From: Acidobacteriota bacterium
Lineage (GTDB): Bacteria > Acidobacteriota > JAAYUB01
DNA: 56,022 nucleotides
Reading direction: 5' to 3'
NCBI GenBank assembly: GCA_016935015.1
Contig: JAFGRT010000201.1
Location: 1-56,022, forward strand
Position numbers and translations under genes: made by a program. Below, piece after piece: positions 1 to 8,886 of the stretch (positions are counted from its first letter, which is position 1; each line of letters opens with the position of its first letter). The notes under the pieces are model-generated. The model made no database searches and was not told the origin of the DNA. It was given only the letters and a program-made list of their open reading frames with translations.

Positions 1-84
1 ATATATCTACAATATCACACCGAAAAAAAAGAGACAATACCCAAAACCCCCTTTTATGTCGCAGGCCCGTCGTGGAGGAACAAT

Positions 85-114
85 TTGCCGCCGGCGAAGC
101 AGGAGTGGTAGAAT
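85..114 (+). promoter_or_regulatory. Candidate sigma-70 promoter for the JAB-DinG gene
   Basis: A -35 box TTGCCG (85-90) and a -10 box TAGAAT (109-114) are separated by 18 bases. Transcription would start near 121, leaving a short leader that contains the GGGAGG ribosome-binding site just before the ATG at 139. This is a pattern match only; four of six and five of six consensus bases are met. Confidence 0.4.
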
Positions 115-138
115 GAGGAATTCCGGGAGGGCCGTCGC

Positions 139-2697
139 ATGCAGTCCCTTGAGAAGTATTTTACTCCTGCCGCGGTAATCGAACTTCGTAAACGGATTCG
201 GGAGAACAACGGCATGGAGATTTTTTGCCTGGGCATCCCTGATGAATCATTCCGTATCGTAACCATCCAGGTAATCGCCCGGGGGAATGACATCAGCGTG
301 CCGGCCGTTTTGGAGGTGGCGACCTTCGGTTCTATCGCCATCCACAATCATCCCTCGGGCAATCTCACACCCTCCAACCAGGATGTCGGCCTGGCCGGGG
401 AGTTCGGCAGTCGGGGCGTCGGATCGTTCATTGTCGACAACGATGTCGGACAACTTCACGTCCTGGTGGAACCGTTCCGTTCGCCGGCGATTGAGGAGCT
501 CCAGCCCGAAGATCTGATCCGGATGTTCGAAGCGGACGGACTCCTGGCCAAGGCGTTTGAAGGTTTTGAAATACGCCCCCAGCAAGTGGCCATGGTGCGG
601 GATGTGGTCCAGTCTTTCAACCAAAAAAAGATCGGCCTGATCGAGGCCGGCACGGGAGTTGGGAAATCGCTGGCCTATCTGATCCCCGCCGCGACGTGGG
701 CCATCCGGAATAAACAGCGGGTGGTCGTTTCCACAAAAACCATCAATCTCCAGGAACAATTGATCCTCAAGGATATCCCCTTTCTACAGAAGGGGCTGAA
801 ACTGGATTTTCACAGTGTGCTGCTCAAGGGACGCAGCAATTATCTGTGCCTACGCAAGGCCCATGATCAGAAGAAAGATTTCGGCAAGGAACGCACCGAC
901 GACAATCAGTGGGAACTGGATCTGATCTTTGATTGGATGGAGGCGAGTGGCGACGGTTCCCTAAGTGACCTGAGCATCGTGCCCACCAACGACATCTGGG
1001 ATCTGGTCTGCTGCGAAGCGGACAACTGCAGCCGCGCCCGCTGCCCGTATTTCAACAAGTGTTTTTTCTATCAGTCCCGTCGTGAGGCGGCCAAAGCCCA
1101 GCTGATCGTCGTCAACCATCACCTGCTCATGGCCGATCTGGCGCTGCGCGAACAAACCGGCCGGCAGGTCACGGGCGTCATCCCCGCCTTTCACAAGCTG
1201 GTCATCGACGAAGCACACCACCTGGAAGAAGTGGCCACCTCCTACCTGGGGATGCATGTCACACCCTTCAGTTTTTACCGCAACCTCAGCCGCCTGCAAC
1301 ACATCCGCCATGCCGAGCGGGGCGTGATTCCCGGTATCAGCCTTCGTCTCTATGAGCTGATGAATGCCGGGAATCAGATGGTTGTCGCCCGCCTGCATCA
1401 GCTCATTGACCAAACGCTCTATCCGGCCCGTAAAAAATGCCAGCAAGGGCTGGAAAAGCGGTTTCAGAAACTGATCCGCGGCATCCTGCAGCAGGAAGAG
1501 CGGGCGCTGGGGCGGGGTGAAGAGTTCAAGAAGCGGATTTCCGATCAGGTGGAAGGCAGCGCGCTGTGGCATGAAGTAATTGTTCCCGGAATCAAGGAGA
1601 TTATCGGCGTGGTGGCCGGATTCGTGGAGGTCTGCCAATCCTTGTTACGTGCACTGCGCGAACTGGATCAGCCGGCCCTGGAGCAGCTTGACAGCCGGAT
1701 TCTTGACCTGGAGGCCCTGGTGCTGCGACTCAAGATCCATATGAACTCGTTGGAGGGGTTTCTGGATCACGCCGAGGAAGACTGCCGCTGGCTGGAAATC
1801 CGTCGCCGCAAGGAGGCCTACCATATCGCCTTTCGACAGGCACCGCTGCGCGTGGCGGGCCGGCTGAAATCGTTGCTGTTCGATGCCTACGAAGCCGTGA
1901 TTCTGACTTCCGCCACCCTGACCATCGACGGGAAATTCGATTTTATCAAATCCAGAGTCGGGCTGGATGCGCTGCCATCCGGACGACTGGTGGAATCCAT
2001 GCTGGAATCGCCCTTCGATTACCGACAGCGGGTATTGTTGGGCATCCCTACCGATTTCCCCGATCCCAAGTCTTCCGGTTTTTTGGGTGCGCTGCCGAAG
2101 CTGATTCAGCAAAGTGTAGAAATTACCGAGGGGCGAACATTCGTGTTGTTCACAGCTTACGGCACCCTGCACGCCGTGTACCGGCTGTTGGAAAACGAGC
2201 TGATTCTCAAGGGGTATACTTGCCTGCGCCAGGGACAGATGAACCGGCATCAGCTGCTCGACGAATTTCGCAAAAGTCCGCGGTGTGTGCTGTTCGCCAC
2301 CGACAGTTTCTGGGAAGGCGTCGATGTCCGGGGCGACGCTCTGCAGTGCGTGATCCTCACCAAACTCCCCTTCCAGGTTCCTTCCGAGCCTATCGTGGAG
2401 GCTCGAGTGGAGAAAATCCGGCGCGATGGAGGCGAACCCTTCTTTGAATATACCCTGCCCCATGCGGTCATCAAGCTGAAGCAGGGATTCGGACGCTTGA
2501 TCCGTTCCAAGGAGGATTGGGGCATCGTTCTGATCAGCGATCACCGGTTGATGACCAAGGCGTACGGGCGGGTCTTCTTGAAATCCCTGCCCTTATGCAA
2601 GGACCGGCGGCTGGAGATGGAGCCGCTGCTGGAGGAAGTGCGCCTCTTTCGGGAGCGAATGCAGGGGAGATCGTCGCCTCATCCGGGAAATTCGTGA
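139..2697 (+). CDS. dinG: DinG-family ATP-dependent helicase with N-terminal RadC-type JAB domain
   Basis: This is a superfamily 2 Fe-S helicase of the DinG/XPD type, expected to unwind DNA during repair or replication restart. Residues about 1-125 form a RadC-like JAB (MPN+) domain with an intact JAMM metal motif: E27, H69, H71, S79, D82. The helicase follows: Walker A GTGVGKS at about 171-177, cysteines for a 4Fe-4S cluster at 291/292, 297, 302 and 308, a DEAH box at 357-360, and late motifs with FWEGVD and QGFGRLIRS. Ordinary DinG is about 640-720 residues and lacks the JAB part, so the N-terminus explains the extra length. The ATG at 139 follows a GGGAGG site and keeps the whole JAB domain. 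Function of the helicase is well supported; what the JAB domain cleaves or binds is unknown. Confidence 0.9.
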   Translation: MQSLEKYFTPAAVIELRKRIRENNGMEIFCLGIPDESFRIVTIQVIARGNDISVPAVLEVATFGSIAIHNHPSGNLTPSNQDVGLAGEFGSRGVGSFIVDNDVGQLHVLVEPFRSPAIEELQPEDLIRMFEADGLLAKAFEGFEIRPQQVAMVRDVVQSFNQKKIGLIEAGTGVGKSLAYLIPAATWAIRNKQRVVVSTKTINLQEQLILKDIPFLQKGLKLDFHSVLLKGRSNYLCLRKAHDQKKDFGKERTDDNQWELDLIFDWMEASGDGSLSDLSIVPTNDIWDLVCCEADNCSRARCPYFNKCFFYQSRREAAKAQLIVVNHHLLMADLALREQTGRQVTGVIPAFHKLVIDEAHHLEEVATSYLGMHVTPFSFYRNLSRLQHIRHAERGVIPGISLRLYELMNAGNQMVVARLHQLIDQTLYPARKKCQQGLEKRFQKLIRGILQQEERALGRGEEFKKRISDQVEGSALWHEVIVPGIKEIIGVVAGFVEVCQSLLRALRELDQPALEQLDSRILDLEALVLRLKIHMNSLEGFLDHAEEDCRWLEIRRRKEAYHIAFRQAPLRVAGRLKSLLFDAYEAVILTSATLTIDGKFDFIKSRVGLDALPSGRLVESMLESPFDYRQRVLLGIPTDFPDPKSSGFLGALPKLIQQSVEITEGRTFVLFTAYGTLHAVYRLLENELILKGYTCLRQGQMNRHQLLDEFRKSPRCVLFATDSFWEGVDVRGDALQCVILTKLPFQVPSEPIVEARVEKIRRDGGEPFFEYTLPHAVIKLKQGFGRLIRSKEDWGIVLISDHRLMTKAYGRVFLKSLPLCKDRRLEMEPLLEEVRLFRERMQGRSSPHPGNS

Positions 2698-2707
2698 AGT
2701 ATTGACG

Positions 2708-2724
2708 GGAGAGATTTTTTCTCC
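2708..2724 (+). terminator. Weak hairpin after the helicase gene
   Basis: GGAGA (2708-2712) can pair with TCTCC (2720-2724) across a 7-base T-rich loop, followed by a short T-rich stretch. Only five base pairs form, so it may be a weak terminator or chance. Confidence 0.25.
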
Positions 2725-2741
2725 ATTTTCTGGCTATTCGT

Positions 2742-2770
2742 TTGAACCTCCCGGCGAATTGTGTTAAAGA
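2742..2770 (+). promoter_or_regulatory. Candidate promoter for the mazG operon
   Basis: TTGAAC (2742-2747) and TAAAGA (2765-2770) lie 17 bases apart, just upstream of the GTG start at 2795. The -10 box is poor, so this is tentative. It would drive mazG, the small zinc-ribbon gene and the isomerase gene, which follow in close array. Confidence 0.3.
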
Positions 2771-2794
2771 TAGTAAATTGCAGTTGTCTTCCAG

Positions 2795-3586
2795 GTGTTG
2801 AAATTGACCGATATCGATAAGTTGCTGGTGGTAATGGAACAGTTAAGGGCTCCGGGGGGATGCCCTTGGGACCGGGAACAGACCCACGAGAGCCTGAAGC
2901 CGCATCTCATTGAAGAAGCTTACGAAGTCCTGCACGCGTTGGACGCTGACGATGACGAGGAGCTCCGGGAGGAACTGGGCGACTTGCTACTCCAGATCGT
3001 GTTTCACGCGCAGTTGGCCCGGGAGGAAGGCCGGTTTGACATGCAGGGAGTAATCGATTCCATCCATGCCAAGATTGTCCGCCGGCACCCCCATGTTTTC
3101 GGCGATGTCAAGGTGCGGGACAGCCGGGAAGTACTGGACAACTGGGACCGCATCAAGCAGGAGGAGCGCAGGGAGAAACGGAAGACGCGGGATTCGCTCC
3201 TGGATGGGTTACCGCCAGGTCTGCCGGCGCTGTACGAAGCCTACCAGATGGGTGTACGTGCGGCCCGCGCCGGTTTCGACTGGAATGAGGCCCGGCAGGT
3301 TCTCCCGAAAATCCGGGAGGAACTGGATGAACTGGAGGCGATACTGGCCGGGCCGGATAGGGCGGCCATCCGGGCGGAGGCTGGCGACATTCTATTCGCC
3401 GTGGTCAATTTGTGCCGGAAGTTAAGCATCGATCCTGAAACAACATTGAAAAACACGAATCAAAAGTTTAAGAGACGATTTCATTATATTGAGAAAAAAT
3501 TGGAAGCGAGCGGCCGGAATATTCAAGAATGTCCCATTGAGGATCTGGAAATCATCTGGCAGGAATCGAAGCAATGGGAAAACTGA
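2795..3586 (+). CDS. mazG: MazG nucleoside triphosphate pyrophosphohydrolase
   Basis: MazG hydrolyses NTPs and dNTPs to the monophosphate and pyrophosphate, which cleans damaged nucleotides from the pool and can lower alarmone levels. The 263-residue protein has the usual two MazG repeats. The first has the PWD motif near 24-26 and the metal-binding EE...ExxD set (E40, E41, E60, D63). The second repeat, near residues 175-215, has EELDELE followed by EAGD. Length matches E. coli MazG. The chosen start is GTG at 2795; the next codon, TTG at 2798, could also serve. Its 3' end overlaps the next gene by 13 bases, so the two are probably co-translated. Identification is secure. Confidence 0.95.
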   Translation: MLKLTDIDKLLVVMEQLRAPGGCPWDREQTHESLKPHLIEEAYEVLHALDADDDEELREELGDLLLQIVFHAQLAREEGRFDMQGVIDSIHAKIVRRHPHVFGDVKVRDSREVLDNWDRIKQEERREKRKTRDSLLDGLPPGLPALYEAYQMGVRAARAGFDWNEARQVLPKIREELDELEAILAGPDRAAIRAEAGDILFAVVNLCRKLSIDPETTLKNTNQKFKRRFHYIEKKLEASGRNIQECPIEDLEIIWQESKQWEN

Positions 3587-3831
3587 ACGTGATGCAGCAC
3601 CCCGTTTACGGGGCCGTTCACGTGTGTCGCGGTTGCGGGAAGATCAAACTCGTCACCAAGTGGGTGAAATACGACCCGGCCTACCTCGACGAGGATACCT
3701 ACGTGGTCGCCACTCATTGCCCGGATTGTTTTCGTAACATCATCGCCATCATGGAAGAGAAGAAACGCAAGCGCAGCAATTTGCGTCTTGAACGGAAAAT
3801 TCGAAATAAAATCAAGAAAAAACTCATCTGA
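3574..3831 (+). CDS. Small basic zinc-ribbon protein of unknown function
   Basis: An 85-residue protein with two CxxC knuckles (C18/C21 and C49/C52), which should form a zinc ribbon. The C-terminal 25 residues are strongly Lys/Arg-rich, suggesting contact with nucleic acid. It starts inside the 3' end of mazG with an AGGA site about 8 bases upstream of the ATG, and ends 2 bases before the isomerase gene, so it belongs to that operon. I do not recognise a named family. Codon pattern, spacing and cysteine pairs support a real gene. Confidence 0.75.
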   Translation: MGKLNVMQHPVYGAVHVCRGCGKIKLVTKWVKYDPAYLDEDTYVVATHCPDCFRNIIAIMEEKKRKRSNLRLERKIRNKIKKKLI

Positions 3832-3833
3832 TC

Positions 3834-4424
3834 ATGCGGCGGGAAATTCAAAAGATTTTTCAACAGAATCTTCGGTTGACCGAAGAATGTGCCACCCGGT
3901 TCGGTCCGCGGATCCAGGAAGTGGTTCGGGAAACGGTGGAGCGGCTACGTCGGGGAGGGCACATCTTCCTCATGGGGAACGGGGGCTCCGCGGCGGATGC
4001 CATCCATTGGGCCGGAGAGCTGGTCGGGCGATTTGCCCTCGAGCGGCGAGGCATTCCGGCCGTGGCTCTGGGCACGGATCCGGCAATCCTGACGGCTGTA
4101 GCCAATGATTACGATTTCGCCACGGTATTTGCCCGACAACTGGAATGCCTGGCCGGGGAACAGGACATCATCTTCGCCCTCAGCACCAGCGGGCGCTCGC
4201 CCAACATCATCCGTGCATTGTCCCTGGCAGAGGTTCAGCCCTGCTTCAGAGTAGGATTCTCCGGCGACGGAGGCGGCGACATGGCCTGTCTGGTAAATGT
4301 GCTGTTTGATGTTCCTTCCCGCTCCACCCCACGAATCCAAGAAATACATGGCCTGTTGGGGCATATCATCTGCGGACTCATTGAGCAGGAACTCTTCGGG
4401 AAAAAGACGGAGACCGCCCCATAG
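3834..4424 (+). CDS. gmhA: SIS-domain phosphosugar isomerase, GmhA type
   Basis: Probably sedoheptulose-7-phosphate isomerase, the first step toward ADP-heptose for lipopolysaccharide core. The 196-residue length and single SIS domain fit GmhA. The GNGGSAADA motif (48-56) is followed by a W-A-G-E-L-V-G-R-F stretch matching the GmhA active-site region, with the SIS motif STSGRS further on and the C-terminal HGLLGHIICGLIE helix. The related initiator-binding protein DiaA has a similar fold and cannot be fully excluded. No clear Shine-Dalgarno site is seen; the ATG lies 2 bases after the preceding stop, so coupling is likely. Confidence 0.8.
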   Translation: MRREIQKIFQQNLRLTEECATRFGPRIQEVVRETVERLRRGGHIFLMGNGGSAADAIHWAGELVGRFALERRGIPAVALGTDPAILTAVANDYDFATVFARQLECLAGEQDIIFALSTSGRSPNIIRALSLAEVQPCFRVGFSGDGGGDMACLVNVLFDVPSRSTPRIQEIHGLLGHIICGLIEQELFGKKTETAP

Positions 4425-4521
4425 GATTCTTCCGCCGGCCGAGAGTCGGGACCGGGCAGTCAGGGAAAAGGGCCGTCCGGAGTAATCCTGCCGCCCGGTC
4501 ATCCCGATTGGAGCATCGTCC

Positions 4522-5295
4522 ATGGAGATCACCGGTTCCGCCACCCGCGTGAATGGCGCCCTGCTCCCCCGGCCGGAACAGCTGGATGAGGAGCTGCGGC
4601 ACGGCCGCCTGGCTTATCTGTTCACCCGGCGTTACCTGGAGAAATGGTCGCGGCTGCGGGAAACATTCCCGGAAAAAGGGCGCCTGGCTGATTTTCCCGC
4701 CGTTCATGTGGAGATCGGCTGTGGCCGGGCGAAAAACCTGATAAATCTGTCACCACAGCAACCGCACACCCTATACATCGGAACCGAGCGCGACAATCAC
4801 CGTTTTCAGGCGGCCAGCCGGCGGGCAGAACGCCTGGCCCGGCCCAATCTGCTCATTCTGCGGCGGGATGTCGTGCCGTTGGTCGCGTTTAATTTTCCAG
4901 ACTCTACCGTCGATGAATACGACCTGTTCTATCCGGATCCCTGGCCACGCTACCGGCACCGGCGCCGTCGCTGGTATCGCCATCCCTTTGTGCTGGAATT
5001 GCTGCGGACACTGAAGCAGGGCGGATCCATCCGCCTGACCTCCGACCGCCTGTTTTACGTGCAGGAGGCGGCCTGGATGTTTGGGGTCTATCTCAACTGC
5101 CGGCTGGAACTGCTGGAACACGTCCAGGTCCATTCCAACCGGACGCACTTTGAAAGCAAGTACTTGCAACAAGGCCGCCGGTTGTATGAGCTGGTGGTGC
5201 GTAAAACCGGTGATCCGCCGGCCGATGTCGTGGAACTTCAGCCGGCGCGTAACCGTGTTTGCACCGCGGGCGAGAATCCTTGGGGAAGGGGCTGA
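4522..5295 (+). CDS. trmB: tRNA (guanine-N7-)-methyltransferase TrmB
   Basis: TrmB puts the m7G mark on position 46 of tRNA using S-adenosylmethionine. The SAM-binding motif VEIGCGRAKNLI lies near residues 55-66, and an acidic residue follows in the GTERD segment. The family signature YPDPWPRYRHRRRR lies near 137-150, where the usual K/R residues contact tRNA. The 257-residue length is slightly above the family average because of the N-terminal stretch and a short C-terminal tail. A GGAG site precedes the ATG at 4522. The gene ends 4 bases before the cyclophilin gene. Confidence 0.93.
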   Translation: MEITGSATRVNGALLPRPEQLDEELRHGRLAYLFTRRYLEKWSRLRETFPEKGRLADFPAVHVEIGCGRAKNLINLSPQQPHTLYIGTERDNHRFQAASRRAERLARPNLLILRRDVVPLVAFNFPDSTVDEYDLFYPDPWPRYRHRRRRWYRHPFVLELLRTLKQGGSIRLTSDRLFYVQEAAWMFGVYLNCRLELLEHVQVHSNRTHFESKYLQQGRRLYELVVRKTGDPPADVVELQPARNRVCTAGENPWGRG

Positions 5296-5299
5296 TCAT

Positions 5300-6412
5300 A
5301 TGAAACAAATGATCATCGTTCTTTTATCGTGGGGTTTTTTGCTGGGTGGATGGACTCGTGCTCAGAAGGAGGCCCTCACGCCGACCGCGTCACCGGACAG
5401 CTCCGTACCGGAGGCGGTGCTGGAAACGGATGCCGGCAAGATCATCATCCGCTTTTTTCCAGCCGACGCGCCCCGGCATGTGGCTCATTTCATCGAACAA
5501 TGCCAAAAGGGCACTTTCCAAGGAACTACGTTTTTCCGGGTCATCCGGTACGGGATTATCCAGGGGGGAGATCCCCTTACACGGGATCCCGAGGCCCGCG
5601 AACGCTACGGCACCGGCGGTCTCCACAAACTGAAGTCGGAATTCAATGAACGTCCCTGCCGGCGGGGGATTGTCGCTGCCGTGCTGGTGCCGGGGAACCC
5701 CGACAGCGCCGGTGACCAGTTCTTCATCTGCGTGACGGATCAACTCCAGCTGACGGGCCAGTATACAGTTTTCGGAGAAGTTGTGGCTGGCATGAAGATC
5801 GTTGAGCAGATCAGCCTGGCTCCCACGGATGACAAGAACATCGCCACCCGGCGGGTGGAGATCCGGCGAACACAGGTGCGCCCGGTTCCCCGGCCGCCCT
5901 TTCACGATGCATCCGTGGCGGAGCTGGGCCGCTATCAGGCGGTGATCATGACAGATCTGTGGGAGATCACCCTCCGGTTTTACCCGGAAAAAGCGACGGA
6001 GCATGTCCGCCAGTTCTTGAATTTCGCCCGCAGCGGGTTTTACGACGGCACGAATTTTCATCGCATCGTGCCCGGTTTTGTTGTGCAGGGCGGGGCGATC
6101 CAATACCGGAAACCGCCGTTGGACGAGGAATATGCGGCCTGGCTGCAGCCCCTGCAGGCCGAATTCAATGATATCCCCCATGTTCGGGGGACAGTCGCCA
6201 TGGCTCGTTCGGATGATCCGGACAGCGGTCTTGATTCATTTTTCATCTGTTTGGGTCGCCAACCCCATCTGGATGGCAAATACACGGCTTTCGGCGAAGT
6301 TGTGGACGGGATGGACGTCGTGGAAACCACGGCCGGCCAGGAGATTCAGGATGAAACCCCCGTACAGCGCATCGAGATCAAATCCGTCCGGTTGAAGGAG
6401 GTGGGCCGATGA
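5300..6412 (+). CDS. Exported tandem-cyclophilin peptidyl-prolyl isomerase
   Basis: A 370-residue protein with an N-terminal signal peptide (hydrophobic core from about residue 4, cleavage likely near TRA-Q) and two consecutive cyclophilin domains, about 38-175 and 205-365. Cyclophilins speed cis-trans isomerisation of prolyl bonds during folding, here in the periplasm. Domain 1 has FFRV, QGGD and the SAGDQFFI stretch. Domain 2 has FHRIVPGF, VQGG and DSFFI, where the usual Gln before FFI is Ser. Both keep the catalytic Arg. The reading frame is open further upstream into trmB, but ATG 5300 has a GGAAGGGG site and starts the signal peptide, so I use it. Its end overlaps the next start by 4 bases. 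Confidence 0.88.
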   Translation: MKQMIIVLLSWGFLLGGWTRAQKEALTPTASPDSSVPEAVLETDAGKIIIRFFPADAPRHVAHFIEQCQKGTFQGTTFFRVIRYGIIQGGDPLTRDPEARERYGTGGLHKLKSEFNERPCRRGIVAAVLVPGNPDSAGDQFFICVTDQLQLTGQYTVFGEVVAGMKIVEQISLAPTDDKNIATRRVEIRRTQVRPVPRPPFHDASVAELGRYQAVIMTDLWEITLRFYPEKATEHVRQFLNFARSGFYDGTNFHRIVPGFVVQGGAIQYRKPPLDEEYAAWLQPLQAEFNDIPHVRGTVAMARSDDPDSGLDSFFICLGRQPHLDGKYTAFGEVVDGMDVVETTAGQEIQDETPVQRIEIKSVRLKEVGR

Positions 6413-6852
6413 AATGGGCGGCGATTCTGCTTCTGCTGCTTGTCCTGATGGCTGGGTGGACCGGGCTCAGTCACTTCTCAGCCAGCCGGAACCGGGATAA
6501 TTATCGCGCTGCGGTGGAAAAACTGTTGATCGGCGGTTTCGAGACGGCCGATGAACAGCTGGAGGAAGAAATTGGCCGGTTGGGTGCGGAAATCCACGGC
6601 ATTGATCCGCGACGGCTCGAGATCACCATTTCGCGTAAGCCGCCCGGTGAACACGACTTTCTGGAAGGATTGACCTCCGGCTCCGCCCTGCCATCACAGT
6701 CGCTTCATCTGACGGCCGAGGTCGCGTATACGCAAGATGTCCTGCTGTTAAGGCCCCGCTTTTCTTTTCGGGCAACGGCGGTGCGGCACAAACGGGAACA
6801 TCCCCACAAGTCGCTCATTGAAGAAGCGTTGTCCGGCGCCCGGAATCAGTAG
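6409..6852 (+). CDS. Small single-pass membrane protein, unknown function
   Basis: 147 residues. A hydrophobic segment at about 3-22 is a membrane anchor or uncleaved signal. After it come a helical acidic stretch and a beta-rich half. It overlaps the cyclophilin stop by 4 bases (ATGA) and has an AGGAG site, so it is translationally coupled to that gene. The layout (TM, helix, strands) resembles the small protein encoded at 42042-42428 and recalls DUF4845-type proteins, but I cannot show homology. A role at the envelope is inferred from its anchor and partner only. Confidence 0.7.
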   Translation: MKWAAILLLLLVLMAGWTGLSHFSASRNRDNYRAAVEKLLIGGFETADEQLEEEIGRLGAEIHGIDPRRLEITISRKPPGEHDFLEGLTSGSALPSQSLHLTAEVAYTQDVLLLRPRFSFRATAVRHKREHPHKSLIEEALSGARNQ

Positions 6853-6911
6853 TTATACGCCAGAATCAGGCGCGGTATGCAAACGGCCGGCTGGATGATT
6901 GTTCGAGCCGA

Positions 6912-8723
6912 TCAAATCTTGCCGGAGCCCTCCAGCTGGACATCGATTTCTTCTTCTCCCCGTTTCAGTTTGAGCGACAATTTTTCATCGGGGTTCAGTC
7001 TGAAGCTTTCGTAAATCCGATCAAACACCATGTTTTCCGTCGGGATTTGATTGATCTGGAGCACGGTATCGCCCACCTTGATTCCAGCTTGCCCGGCCGG
7101 CAAGTCATCGACAACATGCTGGACCACAATACTCTGGCCGGACTTGACAACGTAAAGGCCCACGGAATTGAAGGAATCACGCATGTTAAAGCGGTCGTTG
7201 GCCTTCAGATAGAGGGTCGATTTAGGGAAGTCGAAATTCAGGACGAAACGCCGCAACAGGCCGCAGCCCAGCCAGCCTCGGTCGGTCTTGGAGAGTACGT
7301 TGGCAGCGGGATATTCGGCAACATGAACAAATGTATCCGGCAAATCAATGCTGGCGAGGGAGATATTTCGGACGCGGTAAATGTTTTCCGGTACGCCGTA
7401 TTGAAGCCCGTCGGAATGCCCGGCTACGGAGGCACGACGGCGATCGCGAATCACTCGCGCGGCATAGCTGGGTTCCGTCAGCAATAAGGAATCCGCCAGT
7501 GAGGTGGCGATTTCCAGATAAACGTCCACCCCTTCCATCCGGCATGCCACCGAGTAACCGTAATGATTGGGAATGAGGGCGACTCTTTCGCCCAGATCGT
7601 CGTATGCGAATGATTTGGGGTCAAAAATGAACATCTGGTCTTTGGGCAAATCCAGGGTGACGACCAGATCATACAACAGATCACAGCCAATAATGCCATG
7701 GATGGGCATCTGAACGTTGATACTGGTCGGCAGCATGTTGCAACACATAAATACCTTGTTTTTGAATTCGATTTCCCGAAGCAGAAAATTGGGTATCCGC
7801 GTGATGGAGAAATCGGAGGCCGGGTAACGCATGGGGAACGATATCTTGCCGCTGGAATTGATTCCTAACTGGGAGGCGATATTTTCATCGATCACAGAAA
7901 ATGGCAGATTGAGATCCACGAGGAATGTCAAAGCCGGTGAATCTCCGATCCATGCTTTGACCAGGGGCAATCCGAAATACTGGTCCACCGGGAGCCGGCC
8001 CCAGCCCCTTTCGGGTATGGTCAGGGAGAATGGTTTGGGGGAATTGTCAAAACGTCCGGAAGGGATTCCCTGATTGACATAGATATCGGAAAAAGTATAC
8101 TCCGCCGGATTGACGGAGTTCTCCTGGATGATGGTCGGGATAACCAGGCCGGATACGGAGCGGAATCGCTTGATGATAAATTCCCGGGTATACCCCAGAG
8201 TGGAGGTGAAGGAAAATGAGCGGATCAGGTAATTATCCGCATCAAAGACGATTTGCACCGGGAATCCATCGCTGGTCACGTAGCGCGTCTCAATGACTTC
8301 CCCTGCCTCAGTAAGAGAGTCCATGTTCCCGTAGTCTGCGTTGAGATATTGCAGGCCTAGAATGAACTGCAGCACTCTTTCGTCGCGACGGAAAAGGCCG
8401 GTAAGCTCGACGTAGCGTCCGCTCAGCTCAGTAAGGAGAAGATTATTTCCGCTCAGAACATGTTTTTCGAATGTAGTCGGAAAATCCAGGGTCAGGGCAA
8501 AACGGTTTGGCCTCTCATAAAAGATACCGATGCCTCCGCGCATGCCGTATTTCTCGACACTTCCCACCAGGCTGAGATCGGAAAGATTGTTCAGGGCATC
8601 CGCGGAATCAGACACCGCCCGGGCATGACGAATCTCCAGGGTCGTCTTGTCGATAGCCGCAAGAGAAAACAGCGCCGTCCCTGATATCAGGAATAGAAAC
8701 AAACCCAATCGTACCTTTTTCAT
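6912..8723 (-). CDS. Secreted PDZ protein with two degenerate retropepsin-like domains
   Basis: 603 residues from the ATG at 8723, which follows a GGGAG site and opens directly into a signal peptide; a start 30 bases upstream lacks a good site. After an N-terminal beta-rich region (about 20-235) there are two stretches built like bacterial aspartyl proteases: one near 255-370 with VDLNLPFSVID followed by IIGCDLLYDL, and one near 390-505 ending in LGCGLLRRFVLNFDFP. In the first the usual DTG is DLN; in the second no acidic triad is evident, so protease activity is doubtful. A PDZ domain (about 515-600, DLPAGQAGIKVGDTVLQIN) closes the protein. This aspartyl protease plus PDZ layout is common in secreted proteins. 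It probably binds peptides in the periplasm or on the surface. Confidence 0.8.
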   Translation of the reverse strand: MKKVRLGLFLFLISGTALFSLAAIDKTTLEIRHARAVSDSADALNNLSDLSLVGSVEKYGMRGGIGIFYERPNRFALTLDFPTTFEKHVLSGNNLLLTELSGRYVELTGLFRRDERVLQFILGLQYLNADYGNMDSLTEAGEVIETRYVTSDGFPVQIVFDADNYLIRSFSFTSTLGYTREFIIKRFRSVSGLVIPTIIQENSVNPAEYTFSDIYVNQGIPSGRFDNSPKPFSLTIPERGWGRLPVDQYFGLPLVKAWIGDSPALTFLVDLNLPFSVIDENIASQLGINSSGKISFPMRYPASDFSITRIPNFLLREIEFKNKVFMCCNMLPTSINVQMPIHGIIGCDLLYDLVVTLDLPKDQMFIFDPKSFAYDDLGERVALIPNHYGYSVACRMEGVDVYLEIATSLADSLLLTEPSYAARVIRDRRRASVAGHSDGLQYGVPENIYRVRNISLASIDLPDTFVHVAEYPAANVLSKTDRGWLGCGLLRRFVLNFDFPKSTLYLKANDRFNMRDSFNSVGLYVVKSGQSIVVQHVVDDLPAGQAGIKVGDTVLQINQIPTENMVFDRIYESFRLNPDEKLSLKLKRGEEEIDVQLEGSGKI

Positions 8724-8818
8724 ACGAGGCTCTCCCACCAAGGCATTGATCATAAGGTGTTTTAATTCTAGCGTGAGGGGGCGGCATTTGCAAGAGGTTT
8801 TCGGAAAGGTGCGGGGAG

Positions 8819-8842
8819 AGGCATGGGAAGAGGCATGGGAAG
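8819..8842 (+). repeat. Two tandem copies of a 12-base unit
   Basis: AGGCATGGGAAG occurs twice back to back (8819-8830 and 8831-8842) in the gap between two minus-strand genes. It is too short to be called a satellite and no function is evident. Confidence 0.5.
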
Positions 8843-8886
8843 AGCGGGCTGTATTCGGGATTGGGGAATATCCGGGGTGACGGAAA

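Noticed and set aside
961-2544. Long minus-strand frames of 225 and 299 codons opposite the helicase gene
   Set aside because: They are antisense shadows of a strongly conserved helicase, lack domain motifs and lack ribosome sites.
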